Shown: positions 24,879 through 38,284, counted from the first letter of the stretch. The stretch: DNA of 64,000 nt from Neckera pumila (GCA_963969595.1 OZ018409.1:28967282-29031281); one strand, 5' to 3'. Translations and numbers: made by a program. The notes: a model not told the origin generated them from the letters alone.

Positions 24879-25760
24879 CCTTTAAAGGTCCAAATATTGT
24901 TTTTTGGCAACATAGTGATTTGGATAGCTCACTACAAATGAAATTTTTAACTTTTGACTATATGTTAAAAAAATTATTGCATGATATGTAATTTTCATTG
25001 TTGGGCGGGTAGATCGGACAGCTTAAAATTTCTTTAAAAATGAATTTTTAAGAAATGAAAATTTGAAATTGGTTTTTTAGATTTATACATATGTGGGAAG
25101 CTTTGAATCATTCTATTTTTATTAATGAAATGAAAGTTATGAGGAATTTTAGTTTGCCGATAGTTATAGAATTTCTATTCAAAGATAAAATTTGAAGTCC
25201 TTTATTTAACTCGATTTTCAATATTTTTGAAAAAAATAAAAACATTATAGCATTGGGATTGGCAATTTTCAATTCTATAACTAAATTCTTAAGAATTTGT
25301 ATATTTTCTTTCTTAAAATAAATAGGCAATTTTCATTGAATGAAGAAAAGGTAACAATTTAGTATTTCAAGTCATACTCTATTTCTTTCTACTTACTATT
25401 TTTCTTAAGCATAAATATGAAATATTTTTTGTTTGAAGTTTTTCATATGTATTCTCAACTTATTTCTTCAACATTATGGAGAATACCATGTTGTAGGATC
25501 TGCACATTTGTGTGTAAAAAATTTGAAAGATGAAATCTAACCGTTTGGGAAGAGCTGAAAATACTTCTTGTTGAAATTCAAGTGACTTAATCTTGCAATT
25601 GGTAAAGTTTGTTATTCTAAAATTTTAGTAGGGTACACTCTAACAAGTTAACTAAAGTTGGATTTGTTAATGAATAAATAAAGATGAAGATTTTAGCTGG
25701 ACTTTAGATTTAAGTACTTTGAAGCAATTTTGGGCCTAAAAACATCAAAAACCTTTAGGG
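24879..25760. mobile_element. TTAA-flanked element, copy 4
   Basis: It begins TTAA-CCTTTAAAGGTCCAAA and ends AACCTTTAGGG, after which the TTAA is mutated. The left 450 bases align along their length with copy 2 at 17.45-18.0 kb (for example TTTTTTGGCAACATAG and AGCTCACTACAAATG). The frame at 25108-25329 falls inside and is not a gene. Confidence 0.6.
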
Positions 25761-25838
25761 ATTGAAAGCCAAGGACATTGAAGTGACAACCGCACTTTAG
25801 TGAAGATATCTTTGACCTCTTCAAAATGTGTATTTTAA

Positions 25839-26475
25839 CCCCTAAATGCCCAAGGCACCAAAATCTGGTGTTTGCAAAACTTTGAAGTTAAATAAAACCT
25901 AACCAAGTTGCTATTTTTAGTAGTTTATATTTTTAGAAAATTCTTCTTGAAGTCTACTTTTAGCACCAAAAATCCGATCTTGAAAATAAATGATAGTGAT
26001 TTTTCTATTCAAGTTTTTGTACAAGGGTACCCATTGCAATCTTGACTTCCCATAGTGTTGAGAGCTCTTGGAAATGAGCCTCAAATACACTAGATCTTGG
26101 AGAAAAAATCACATTCAAAATTCATTTAAAAAAATTGAAGAGTAGATTTTAAGAAGCCATAAGTTGATCAAAGTTATACAAGTTAGGCCCTTTAACCTCA
26201 TATTTTTTTGGTCACCAACTTTTTAGACTTGGTTTGTGTAAAGAAGATTGAAAGATTTTTGCAGTTTTTAGCACCCTCATGGTCAAACATTATAATCTTT
26301 CACTCCATAAGTGATATTGTTGTGTTTTCTTTTCCTATGAGATCTCTAACATGTCTAGTTTGAATTTGTATGGTTACAATTAAAAAAAATTGATACAACT
26401 TATCAAAATGTTGGCATTTTGTTCAATTTAGAGCAAATTCCATGAAGCCCAAAACAGGCCTTGGGCAATTAGGGG
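25839..26475. mobile_element. TTAA-flanked element, copy 5 (short)
   Basis: The left end CCCCTAAATGCCCAAGGC and the right end CCTTGGGCAATTAGGGG form a terminal inverted repeat of about 17-20 bases. TTAA lies at both borders (25835-25838 and 26476-26479). The 637-base interior differs from the longer copies, so this may be a separate subfamily. It has no coding capacity. Confidence 0.7.
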
Positions 26476-26631
26476 TTAACTTCAGTTCCTAATATTTAAT
26501 GCTAGGAATCACCTTGATGTATTATATAGAATGATAAAAAATAATACCGACATCAGGTATAACTACTGCATGAAGTCTATTGCTCCATCTTTTTAGATCA
26601 GGGTTACAAGAAAAAATTGAGATGATTCAAT

Positions 26632-27226
26632 CACTACTATAAAATGGCCATTTGCAATACTATTACCTCATATTTGCAGTAGTTTTCTCAATAGAAACAA
26701 TTCCAAGATACTTTCAAGTGAGAAGATTTTTATTGCAAAACAGTTGTCCCAGTGTTCAAAATTCACTGCAAAACCATTTTTGGCATTTACACTATTGTAA
26801 TCTACTTTGTTACTTGTAAAATAAAAATAACCACTTGCAATTAAGTGTAAAATGTAATTGCTAATATATTGTTGCCAAACAATTGAAACAATTTTTGTAA
26901 GAATATCTACACAGCTCAGAATAATTCAAGAAATCACAAAAAAGTTGATTTCGAATTCTTATAGCAATAGCATTGCCAAGAGCATTGCCACGAGCATTGC
27001 AATTTATAGTTGGATATTGTTGCAAAAACTGTTGCAAAAGCATTGCAGAGAAATTGCAAATCAACATTAATAAGCATTGCAAATTCTTGTGACTAAACCA
27101 TTGCAAAACTAGTGCGAATACATGGAAAAAAGAAACATTGCAAAACTATTGCAAAACAAAAGCAATTTCTTGTTGTAAGAGCATTGCAACCAAAAAGCAT
27201 TGGCACACAGGTACTCTCTAGTAGTG
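26632..27226. mobile_element. 595-bp CACTA-type element rich in TTGCAA motifs
   Basis: The ends are CACTACTATAAAA and TCTCTAGTAGTG, with the 3-base target duplication AAT on each side (26629-26631 and 27227-27229). ATTGCAA and TTGCAAA motifs fill both halves, as in the subterminal repeats of CACTA elements. The opposing frames at 26858-27106 are by-products of these repeats. It lies about 170 bases beyond the 3' end of the ARID-HMG coding region. Confidence 0.85.
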
Positions 27227-27395
27227 AATTCAGCAGCACTCTCACAACCTACATTACATCTACCGTAGCAAGTGTTGTGAGCAGCTCCCCATAGAAAACA
27301 CAATATTTCCTGGTTTTCAAACTATGGAGTCCATTCACAACTGGGAAGTTTCAGCTCAAGTATGCACAGGATTTATATACCGGTACTAACTGCAG

Positions 27396-30300
27396 TTAGT
27401 TCATGAACTGGTGAGCCACAGGTTGGGTGTAAGAGTCAGTTGGGTTCCCTTCCGCGCCAACCTTTTCATGAGCTGCATTAGCAGCTGCGTGAAATGAGGG
27501 CATTTCTGTGCAGCTTAGATGGGAGCTTCCCAAATGGTGTTGAGGATCTTGTTGGACGCACTGTTGTTCAGCTAACAGTGATGAGTTCACGAGCTGACAT
27601 GGATCCAAAATAAACTGACGTGGAATAACTGGCACTGAGGCTGCTGTGGAGTTGGACTCCACTTGGTGATCCCTGTCCCCAGCATTTGCAGCTTCTGGAC
27701 GTGCAAATTCTTGAACGGTAGCATTCGTGCTGCTTTTCAACAGACGGTAATCACGCATTTCTTTCTCGTACCTCTCCCTGTCCTTGGCTCCTCTCTCTTG
27801 ATATGGCTGCATCAATAGCAACACAGGTCAACAGCGTACACTTCCAAAAGCAGCAAGCAGAGGTCTTGGTTGAAATGTAACACAAAAATTGCGATGGAGG
27901 GAGAGGATGCTAAAACTCCAATAAATTAATTAACTGGTAGGCCGGTTATCATACGATCGCGTCTTCTGTTGACTGACCCCTGTTACCAACAGCAACTCGT
28001 CTTTTCCAATTTTAATACACTCAGTTGGCTTCCAATTAGCAAGGTGAGTGTAAACAGGCTAAGCTAAATGTTTATTGCCACTGATCTTTATACGGAAATG
28101 GGATAATCTACTGCCATTTTGGGGGGTCTTCAAACTTCCACTTATACGATTGCATAAGAAATTAGTGTGTAATGATAATGATTTGATCTGAAGAGGGCTA
28201 GATATTGCACCCGTAGTGATCCTTCCAGTAAGAAACCAACTGAATGATGTCCAATGAAAGCATGCTTCTACATATTGGTTTAAACGTAGCAAATAGAATC
28301 CTCTACATTAGCGATTAAACTCGAGTAAATGTTAAATCTGGTGAATCCAAAGTTCGAAATGCAGAAGGCAAAGGTCAGCATTCGTGAATTCTGCAACATA
28401 AACTGAGAATTTAGAAAAGGGACTTATGTGGTGTACCAGTTTCTGTTCCTCGGTGAGGCCGTTCCAGGCGTCGCCAATCATGCGGCTCAATTCTCGTTCC
28501 TTCTCTGGATACTTGAGTTTCAGCTTTGCTCGTTCTTCAGCAAAGAAAAAGTTGTAGCCTGTCCTGCTTGAGCGAGGAGCATTGGGATCTTTCTTCATCT
28601 CCTCCCTCTGTTTGCGTTTCCTTCCTTTCGCAGGCTCAGGGAGTTTTCCATCTCCAACAACACGAGGTGACAGCATGAAACTGGGAATGTCTGCATGCTG
28701 AGGACCACGAACATGCCCCGGTGGGATGTGGTAAATCACACCTCTCAGCTTCTCAGAACCCACCACTACAGTCACCAAGTATCCATGCTCAAACTTGCCT
28801 TCAATGGCTCCAGTTACTACGTTACCCACGGAAACGATCGGCTCCCCTGCGAAACAAGTACATTGACTATTTATACAACAAGCACTTAAATGGTCAAAAA
28901 TGGCTGCTTCACATATCTTAAAATGGCCATATCTATGGAAGCTTTATGGAAGGTAGAAAATTGTAATAATAAAAAAGAAAAACCATGGCCTACATTTTCA
29001 AACAATAATTGTATGTTTTGAAAGTGAAGTATGAGTTCACAAACTGGAATTTCTATTGTTAGTTCAGACATTAAGAGTTTGAATCATGCAGAGCGCCAAG
29101 TAAAACGAGATCCACTGCTAAGCAATCACTTAAAGCTCATGTATACAGGCTCTCTTTTGCAACGACTAGTGTACCAAATTGCTTGTGAGCATCCTCAAAG
29201 AAGGTCTGGATATCTCAACGGACTTCCTAAAAAAACAAAGTTTAGAGCCTCCTCTTCGCAGGGTTAAAATTCTAAAGAGGGATAGCACAAGAAATTGATT
29301 GACAGATGCATCAGCCCTAGGCCATACTTGCACCATAGATCTAAGTGAAAGATCAGTTGCAGTGTCGCTACACAATTTTTGAACAATCAAATCTTGACAG
29401 GAGGAGCAGCACACGAACCTGGTGCCATAACTGGCCGTGGGACAAGTCTCCTCTTCCGAATTTCCTTCCCTTCCGTATTAATTACTTCTGGCTCCTCTGC
29501 TTTTGCCTCCGGAGCAGGAGCAGATTCAATTTGCTTACCAGGAACAAAACAAGGTGCCGCTAGTGGTGCTGCACATACAGACTGGTAATCAGTGTTGGCT
29601 AAATTACAGCTCATGTTTTCTTATACATAAACAGGGATAGAACAACTGGTATTGGATTCATCGAGCACCCCAAAGATTCAGAAGAAAACGTGTAGCATCC
29701 TTGGACTGTAACCCAGCCATTACAGCAGGAAGATATTAATGAAAATTTGTCGAAGGCAAGAATCAACGCTTACTTGGAGGAGAGGCGAGGAGGAGCCCAC
29801 TGGAACCAAAAAAATACAATTGCTCGTAATGGTGCAGTAGTGTGATGTAGTATTTGCGCAGGACGAAGGAAGCACTTGTGGTAGTGCGGGGGAAGTCCAA
29901 AGCGCCGGTAATCTCCTTCCACTTCCGGTCCTTGATAACCTGGAAAACATACATAATGCTCAGTCATATAAAAAGGAAATATTAGTATAGGAATTACAAA
30001 CACTCCCCTACAATTTTTTGAAATAGTATGACATAATATTGATCTCTGGAGGTCACCTCAGAAGGTAACGCTCATTGAAGAGATGGACAACATAAATAGA
30101 GAATTGTTCGTACTGATAATGTTGACAGAGATGTGATAGTGATGGCCAATGAATACAGAGAAATCATAATGATGTAGAAATATTGCATTCCACTTTATGC
30201 ATTATGATTTGTGAATTATCACGAGATGATTAGTAAGAGAGGAAAAAGCCATTTATATTGAGAAAAGATGGGTTGTGGTGAGAAGGAAAATAATGATTTT

Positions 30301-32873
30301 CTTAGTTTAACCTGTCTTACAAGAAGATAAGTACTTGTAAGGAAGTGGGTCCTTGTTAGGGACCTCCTCTGTCCTTTGAATTGACCCCAATTATTGATAG
30401 TAACCCATCTATTCATAAACTTTGTTGAATTGAATAGTAAATGGTGGAAGCATGATTTGGCTCAAAGTTTGTGATCAATGATCTTGAACTGAAATGGAAT
30501 TGTTTAGTGTCATTTGTAGTGGTTTACAACCTCCCATTTTAAAAATTACACAAACATTCTTATATAGCAATAATTTGATCTAAACAATGTTTGGCACTTT
30601 TATCCAATGTGACACTCTATACTAATCTCCCCAAAATTACAATTTTGTAATATATTGGTTAGTATGCTTAAATTATAGTATCACTAAGTTTTGACCTACT
30701 ATCTAAATAAACTCAAAGCAAAAGAAACAAATGAGGGTTGGAATGATGGCTCTGAAAGGAGCACCTGCTGCAGCCCACCTCGTTGTGTTACTTCCACGTA
30801 GAGGACGTGTAGGTCAAGGTCTTTGCCCCCCATCTTCGGAATCCTATAGAAGAAAGGGCCAATATGTGAGATTTGATAGGCATATCACTAGTTTTGAAAT
30901 TACTATTAACATGGAGGGTACAACTTATAGACTAGGAATAAGGTATAATGTGTTTAAAACAATATAATCAAGCAAGTATATTTAAAGGGGCGATTTATGC
31001 ACCCTCTAATCATAGATGAAACCAATCATAAAATAAATCATAACCACTACAAAGCTTTTGCAAAAAAAGAACTCCCAAGACAATTCCATGACTTTTTTAT
31101 GGAGTATATAGACTTTTCTAATCTTAGAAAAGATAATGACTAGGATTTCTTTCATAGAAGATACATTTTGGAGGAGAATAAGATGCTCTATTTGCTCAAT
31201 TGATAGAAGTTTGCATGTTCCTTCAAGAATCCAAGTGGTAAGGATATAAGAAGCTACACTCTAATGCTGAAGAAAGATCATATGACAATGCCTCCAATGC
31301 ATTGGATTAACAACAAAGACTTTATGTGTTTACTTTTTTCAATTGTAACCAAGCAATAAACCACTTGTAATTCACTAATCACAACTGTGCCAATTATTAT
31401 TAGTATCAATATTTTGTCAATCCTAATGATATACTCCTAGGCAAAATTAAACACCTAATGATCATGATATTGTGTTCACTTATCCTCACGTCAAGTCCTT
31501 AACATCTCAAAAAGCAATGAGACATCTTTAAAACATATCATTAAAATTGAAATGATCAAAATGTCATCATTTGTAATAATAACATACGTGTCTAGTTTCC
31601 ATTGACATTGCATATGTGCATAGCCAATGCTAGTAGGGTCCTCTAGCTTCCCACAAAATCAATGTCTCTATTTCTGGTGTTATGGCAATGGTCACTATAA
31701 CCAAACCACCTCCTAAACAATGTACCTACAAAAGATATTCCATCTTCTAATTAGGAGTCAAAACATATTCTTGGTTATGGAACATTTTGTGAATATATTA
31801 CCCTCATGAACCCAAGGATTTGAAGATCACATAAATTGAAAAACTATCATGACACTCAGTTAAGGCCCTAAATGCATCCAAAAATCCAAATCCATCATCC
31901 TAACATTATTGAATATTTTACTTAAATTTTGTACCTTGATTTGTACCTCGTCATTACTAACATTTTTTAAGATCCGAAAAAAGCTTGATGGGAGTAGAAA
32001 CATGCCTCCCTATTAAAAAGTCAACCAATCTTAGGTCAATCTCATGTCAAAACGCAATGTGCTGATTCCAAGTCTCAAAGTCAAACGCGCATACTTGCAA
32101 CTGCTAAGGAACGTCATGTAAAATAACAATGCGAATTCCAATTGTCAAAGTATAAGTACAAATTCTCAAAGGCTAATGAATGTAAGAATGTTATGTCAAA
32201 TTGCAATATTGATTCCAATTCACATATTAAATGTTTAGAAATTTGGTGCAGGTTCACTAAGCTACAGATCGTTACTGTCAAATTGCGATTCTCAGTCAAG
32301 ATGCAAGATCGAAAGGCCTACAGAATGTTAAGTTAAAGTGTAATACTGATTCCGAGTCGATCTCAAAGTGAAACGTGCAGTCTCACAAGGGCTTCATCTG
32401 GAACGTTATTGTCAAATTGCAATACTGATACAGATTCCCAAAGTCAAGGTGCAAGAGGCAAAAGTTACATGACACTTGACAAGGCAGAAGATGAATGCTG
32501 AGGAAAGACGTGACAAAGAGAAGGAGGAGAAGGAGGTGAAACTCTGTGCAGGTAAAGCTTACACGATGCGAGTGCCGAGCGCAAGGTGGAACTTGGTGAG
32601 AGTGTCGAGAAAGAGCTCCTTGCTAGCCACAACTGCCAGATGCTCCGCAAGCGCAGCTGGGTACGACTGGTTTAACGCAATGCAGGGCGACAGCAACACA
32701 CCTGCTGGGGGGGTCGTCACCATGGTCAGCATTGCTTCTGAGCAGGGTGTTAGTACTGCTTGTTGCTGTTCTAGTGGCGCTGGTGGCGCTGGTGTTCCTC
32801 CATTTTGGTGCACAGCACTTGGCGGCGTTTGTGCTTTCAACGGCGACACCTCCATCCTCTTCGCAGTCCACAC
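27396..32873 (-). CDS. ARID and HMG-box DNA-binding protein (plant HMGB9/HMGB15 type)
   Basis: Six minus-strand exons in transcript order: 32873-32563, 30843-30765, 29939-29774, 29598-29419, 28846-28437 and 27806-27396 (about 518 residues; phases agree). The ARID domain spans exons 1-3: SKELFLDTLTKFHLALGTRI, IPKMGGKDLDLHVLYVEVTQ and KDRKWKEITGALDFP (about residues 75-165). A plant-typical linker (GKFEHGYLVTVVVGSEKLRG) and a basic stretch KGRKRKQR (319-326, likely NLS) precede one HMG box (about 334-403: KKDPNAPRSSRTGYNFF through PYQERGAKDRERYEKEM). The Gln/His/Ala-rich tail is not conserved. This combination is specific to plants and acts as a nuclear AT-rich DNA binder. The start could also be the Met seven codons further in. 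Intron 1 is about 1.7 kb. Confidence 0.9.
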
Positions 32874-34573
32874 TCCCCTTCGCTTTTTCCCTTCACTCCA
32901 TGCTAAACCCTTACTAAACCCTTACACCCAAAACTCACGACCTAGAATTGGCGTCCCTTACACCCAAAACTCTTTCATCTTACTGTCTGAGGTCTCCACT
33001 TTTCACTGGATATAATGCGCCAAGATAAACAAGATATGACCGTGAAGTAGCTGGTCCTGCACTACTCTAGACACTTGTGACTCTCATTAAATCATCAACG
33101 ACACAGCAAAACACTCGACGACAGCACAACGTGTAGCTCCAAAGAGTACAGCGCCGTCTGGTAGCTTCAACCCAGCGTGAAATATGGTACTGAAATCAGT
33201 AGCAAATAAATACATGCGCAATTTTTTCCAAACGCCTGCCGCACTTAGTGTACACTCAAACGTGAAAGGTTAAATGCGAGAACTCTCAGAAGAAGGCCTT
33301 CTAGTTGACTACTGAATCTCCAATTGCAGCAGTTCTAAGTTCTAACGAAAAATTTGATCTCTGAAACTGAAGCTGGCAGGGACGATTTGAAAGCTTCGAC
33401 AGACACTCTTCGGAGCTGCACGAAAACCGAAGCTCCTGACAGACCCCGATGGCGCCTAAAATACTCTTGATGGTGACGGAGGTGCCACTCACCAAATGCA
33501 GGGAGGCCTGTCCACGTGGCGTAGCTTCATTCCTTGGAGAGGTCGATAAATCCTACCTGGCGTCCCAGTCAATGTGTTTCATCGACAGTAGGTGGCGTAT
33601 GAGTGAACGTGAAGGCGGGCTTCGCGAGTTCGGGACTGGCAGCTTGAGGAGGAGTCTGAACAGCGCACGCGAAGCCCACATCGAGCAAGAACAGGTTTTC
33701 AAGTGCTAAGTTATTCGAGGATTCAATGGAAAGGCAACAGCTTGGAATTAATGGCAATAGAGTTGCAACCTGGCTTCCCAATGTCGGGGAAATTTGAAAA
33801 TTTGAAAAGAAAAGTTATCGGGATACATATATGTAGCATCGTTTTCTTCGTTGTTGTTCAGCGTATGTTGTTGGGTTCGTTCAATTTCGGAACTGACCAT
33901 TCGTTTCTTCGACCAACTCTGATCCTCAGTTCTCGATTGATTGCAGCGGAATTTGCAAAGAAAGAAGAGGAACTCTGCAATGAAGCGTCTGATTGTTTGG
34001 AATTGATCAATTATCTACGCTTCATGGACCTAGAAATCGAAAATTGCGAATTGGCAACCTCTTGGGATCCTGTGACAAGCTGTGGATCGGAGCTCTGATG
34101 ATTTATTTTGCATTTTGGAGAAGTAGCCATCAATGTGATCAGTGGGTGATACTTGGTGATATCTATATGAAACCTAGGTGATACCCCCCAAAAAACACTG
34201 GTGGAGCTGTTGCATTATGACATGAGGGATGCGCCGTTAGCCTTTGTAATTTTTGATTCTTCCATCGCCATTTTTAGGTGAGTGCCATTCTTGTCTATTT
34301 TTGTCACGGTTGATGGTCCCACTTGAACAACAGTGCTCGTGCGGAACAGCAAACTGCACGAGCTTGATTGAATCCGTCCGGATTGGCATCCCCTCCTCTC
34401 CTCCAGCTTGCGTCACCTTGCATTTTTCGAGGGTGACAAGAAGTCCAAGTTCTAGGGGCTGTGTGTGATAAGCTTACTTTTGTCTTTGATACATCCAAAC
34501 CCGATCTGTTTCGAAGGATCGGAGAGCTTGTTTAGTCGCCAACCCCACACTAAACTCCCGAATTCCGGTAGCG
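32874..34573. promoter_or_regulatory. Divergent promoter region
   Basis: About 1.7 kb separates the start codons of the ARID-HMG gene (-) and the phosphoglycerate mutase gene (+), so both promoters must lie here. Frames at 33449-33709 and 33703-34098 (+) have no family I recognise and no clear splicing context. No core promoter motif could be fixed. Confidence 0.35.
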
Positions 34574-37500
34574 ATGGGGGACACGGGCGTCCCGAAGGCG
34601 CGAGTGGCGTTCATTCTGGTGGACGGGTTGGGCGATGTGGCCATTCCCTCCTTGGGGTTCCAGTCGCCTGTGGAGGCCGCGAAGACTCCGAATCTGGATG
34701 CGCTCGCAAGTGGGGGCGTCAGCGGGTTGATGGACCCCGTGGAGCCCGGGCTCGGGTGTGGGAGCGACACGGCGCATTTGTCGTTGCTGGGGTACAACCC
34801 GCGTGTCTACTACCGAGGGCGGGGAGCGTTTGAGTCGCTCGGCGCGGGACTGGCGATGGTACCGGGCGACATCGCCTTCAAGGTGATCGCTCATTTCTAA
34901 TGGGATCGAAGTTAGGGTTTGTCGAAGCATTTGTCGAAAGTTCAAATCGGTGTCGAAGTTAGGCGTTTGTGGAACTTTCGAATGGTGTCGACTTCAGGGT
35001 TTCGAATATGTCAAAGCATTTATGGAACTTTCGAGTGGTGTGGAATTCAGTAGGGTTTCGAAATTGTTAAAGCATTCGTCGGACTTTCGAATGGTGTCGA
35101 ATTTAGGATTTCGAATTTGTGTCATAACATTTGTGGAACTTTCGAATGTTATCGAATTCAGGGTTTCGAATGTGTCGAAGCATTGTCGAACGTTCGAGTT
35201 TCGAATTTGACAAAGCGAAATTTAGGGCTGCGAATTTGTCGAAGTATTTGAACTTTCGAGGTCATGTTGTTGGGGGTGGCTTGTTTTTGGCAGAGTAACT
35301 TTGCAACCATCGACGAAGAAGCAGGAGTGGTGACCAGTCGTCGAGCCGATCGTCATTTCGAGGAGCCTGGGCCGATTCTCTGTGCTGCTCTCAACGGTCT
35401 CAAGTTGCCGTCGTTTCCACAGTACAAAGTGTCTGTGCGGTACGCAGTATAGTTTTTTTTCCTTTCTTTTCGTTTCGGGACACTTGTCTCCATTGTCTCT
35501 TGTTCTTTTAGGGCTTCGAACCTCTTCTAGAGTTTCTGAACCTTAAAGTATCTTGGACATAACATGCTTCACACCAGTCTGTACACACCTGCCATATGGG
35601 GCGGTCCATTGAGTTGCAGTCGTGTAACCTATCTTACGACTTTACAAGCGTGTACAGCATGTGAAGATTTTGTCTAGCTAGGGATTCCTGGACGTATAGA
35701 ATCGTTTTTTTCCTTTGTTTTTTGGAATGTTGCTATATCTTAGCATTCTGGAGAACTCTTGTTCGGTCCCTCTCAACTGGCATGAAAAGAAATCCCTAGG
35801 CTCACCCTTGTTTTGCAAATTTCAGCTGAATGGGAACAAGAGAGAGCTCTTCAAGCCAATGAACCATTGTCATCACATGTGAGAGGTTTGGGTTTAGGGT
35901 GATTTGTCTTTGCACTAGAGAGTGCTCAAAAGGTGTTCGTACCACTACGACTCAAGAACGAGGGGTATGATGTGTCCCCAGGTATGCAACGGAGCACCGA
36001 TGTGGGGTGGTTGTGAGTGGGCCTGGCCTGAGTGGCAACATCTCAGGATCCGACCCGTTGAAGGACCATCGTTTGTTGCTCAAAGTGAAGCCCCTGGACG
36101 ACACCAAGGAGGCCGCGCACACGGCGAACGTTGTGAACGAGCTTTCGGATGTGATTCGCGGGATCCTGCGGTCGCACCCTCTCAATGCGGAGCGCCAGAA
36201 ACAGGGCAAGGCCATCGCCAATGTTGTACTGCTGCGAGGCTGCGGTATCCGCATTGATGTATATTATCAACCCTACACCCTACACCCTACACCCTACATC
36301 CTAATCCCCAACCTCCCCAGTCCCCCGGTTTGGCTCTTCTTTATCATTTGCGATTGGTGTGTGTTATCAAATCCTAACTTCTGCAATCCCCAATTTGGCC
36401 CTTTCAATAATTGTGATGGAATTACCTTCTCCACTATAGATGGCTACCCAAAGTAAGACTCAAGAGTCTAACATATTCACTGTACAGAGCATGCATGATG
36501 CTCAGTGAGAACTTACCTTCGCTACTATAGATGGCAACGCCCCCCAAAGACTCAAATCTAGCATTCACTGTAGACCGCGTGCATGGCGTTTAGTGAGTGG
36601 CCAGATCAAGGTTGTGTGCAAAAAGAATCTGTTTCTTTTTTCAAGGGTGTTCAGGGCTCAAGAATGTTATGTCCGCCACAGTTGTTGAATGTCGGAACTT
36701 AGAGTTTGCTGCTGGTTTTTGGGTTAGGTGCCAACGTTTATGGAGGTGCAAGGTCTGCGACCATGCATGGTGGCTCCGACGAAGATCATTGCAGGACTAG
36801 GATTATCCCTGGGCATCGACATCCTGGACGCACCAGGGACTACTGGCGACTATCGGACCCTTCTCACCAACAAGGCAGTTGCAATTGCCAAAGCTTTGAC
36901 GGCTCCCTTGACTCCTCCACCCAACGTCTTTGTTCCTGGGCAGGAGGAAGGGAAAGCGGGATATGCCGAAGGTTATGACTTTGGATTTCTCCATGTCAAG
37001 GTACAACTCAACTCAAATTCTGATTATTGACTGCTCTGCGATCGTTGCAGTGACTTGCATTCTCATGTCCAAGTCCAAGTCTTCAGGTCAATGTCTATTT
37101 TGATGTATTTTTTTGCGGCCTCCAACCGCTCATATGCTGGAATTTATCTCTTTCGCTCCGTTATAGGCGCTCAAGCCGAAATAGGAAAGATAATGGGAAT
37201 TGATTGTTTCATCAATCTGGTCACTTCATAACATTGTTTAGGACACCTTGGAATCGTCCATGATACCTTAGATCTTGTGTATCCATGATGCCCATTCTTT
37301 CTTTCGTACATAAAGTTACAATGAGGGAAAGCTTGAGATTCAACGAGAGGAAGCTTGGGGGATGTAAGAAAAGAAATGATGTAAGTTGTAAGCATAGCTG
37401 CAAATGGTTGCAACTGAGTGGTTGTAGGACCAAGCAGGAACAATACTTTGTCAGTGCAATATGTATCGCATTACAAAAAGAAAGAATGCTTGAGCGGCTA

Positions 37501-38284
37501 AAGAGTAGACTGTCTCAAATTGGTTATAATGCAACTCTTCTTTCCTCAAAGTACTAGCTCTCTTTTGGAATGCATTTTCGAAATCGCCTTCTTTAGAGGC
37601 CGGCTTAGACAACCCCTACTGTTATGTTCATGTAGTATCTTAGCATCTGTACAAAGAAAGGGTGCAGTAGTACTTTAGTACTTCAATGGATAAAGAATGC
37701 TATGTTAGTGTCTGGCTTGTCTTTTAAAGTTTGTACGGTTCTGCTGAATTAGTATGGATTACGAGTATTACATTCCTGAAGGCATGTAAATATGGTGAGT
37801 GCAGGCGATTGACGACTGTGGACACGACAAGGCAATGAAGCTGAAAGTGAAGGCATTTGAGTCGGTGGACACCATGGTAGCCCAATTGGCACGCCTGCTA
37901 TGGGAGGCCGAGAGACAAACCGGAACGCCCTACAGCATTTGCATAACTGGAGACCATTCCACGCCTGTCGAATACGGAGACCACAGCTATGAGCCTGTCC
38001 CCTTCACCATTTGCCATGTGCGAGACTTTGTGAAAGCCAAAGGCGGAGAGAAGATTGTACTTGCAACAGACCTCGCCCCTTTTCCTCTCCCTGTCCATGA
38101 CGCAGCGAACCTCCCCATTGATATTGACGCGAGCCCGGAGCCTTCGAAAGCTGTTGCAGGTGACTCTGTGTCCAGGTTTGGAGAGATTGCTGCTGCACGC
38201 GGTTGCCTTGGCCGGTTTACAGGGAGTGAGATGATGGGGGTCATCAAGCACTACATAGCTATGAACGCCGCAGTTTCTGTTTGA
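34574..38284 (+). CDS. Cofactor-independent phosphoglycerate mutase, archaeal (ApgM) type
   Basis: Exons are 34574-34882, 35294-35439, 35982-36258, 36728-37000 and 37805-38284 (about 494 residues; all phases agree). It should interconvert 3- and 2-phosphoglycerate without 2,3-bisphosphoglycerate. Signatures are the N-terminal metal-binding motif VAFILVDGLGD (D17), GCGSDTAHLSLLGYNP (about 61-76, with the likely phospho-acceptor serine), LLRGCGIRIDVPTF, PTKIIAGLGLSLGID and the C-terminal metal site CITGDHSTPVEYGDHS. This is the alkaline-phosphatase-superfamily enzyme of archaea, also kept in plants, distinct from the main plant glycolytic iPGAM. No transit peptide is evident, so it is probably cytosolic. 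It is convergent with the thiolase gene. Intron 1 carries a minisatellite and intron 3 carries CCCTACA repeats. Confidence 0.92.
34906..35258 (+). repeat. Degenerate minisatellite in intron 1 of the mutase gene
   Basis: Six or seven imperfect copies of a unit of about 50-57 bases fill most of the intron. The core is GGAACTTTCGAATGGTGTCG followed by AATTCAGGGTTTCGAAT and GTCGAAGCATTTGTG. Core positions are near 34971, 35024, 35081, 35135, 35188 and 35250. Confidence 0.8.
36262..36298. repeat. Telomere-like CCCTACA repeats in intron 3 of the mutase gene
   Basis: About four units of CCCTACA, a one-base variant of the plant telomere complement CCCTAAA, start a few bases after the donor site. Confidence 0.6.
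36410..36600. repeat. Imperfect tandem duplication in intron 3 of the mutase gene
   Basis: Two diverged copies of about 85-90 bases share ACTATAGATGGC, AGACTCAA, ATTCACTGTA, GCATG and CAGTGAG-like segments. Confidence 0.55.

Noticed and set aside
34550..34945. Minus-strand frame of 131 codons over mutase exon 1
   Set aside because: It is the antisense shadow of a GC-rich exon with clear mutase motifs.
34574..38284. Archaeal or bacterial contamination or recent transfer
   Set aside because: The gene has four spliceosomal introns and plant-like flanks, and this enzyme type is known in plants.
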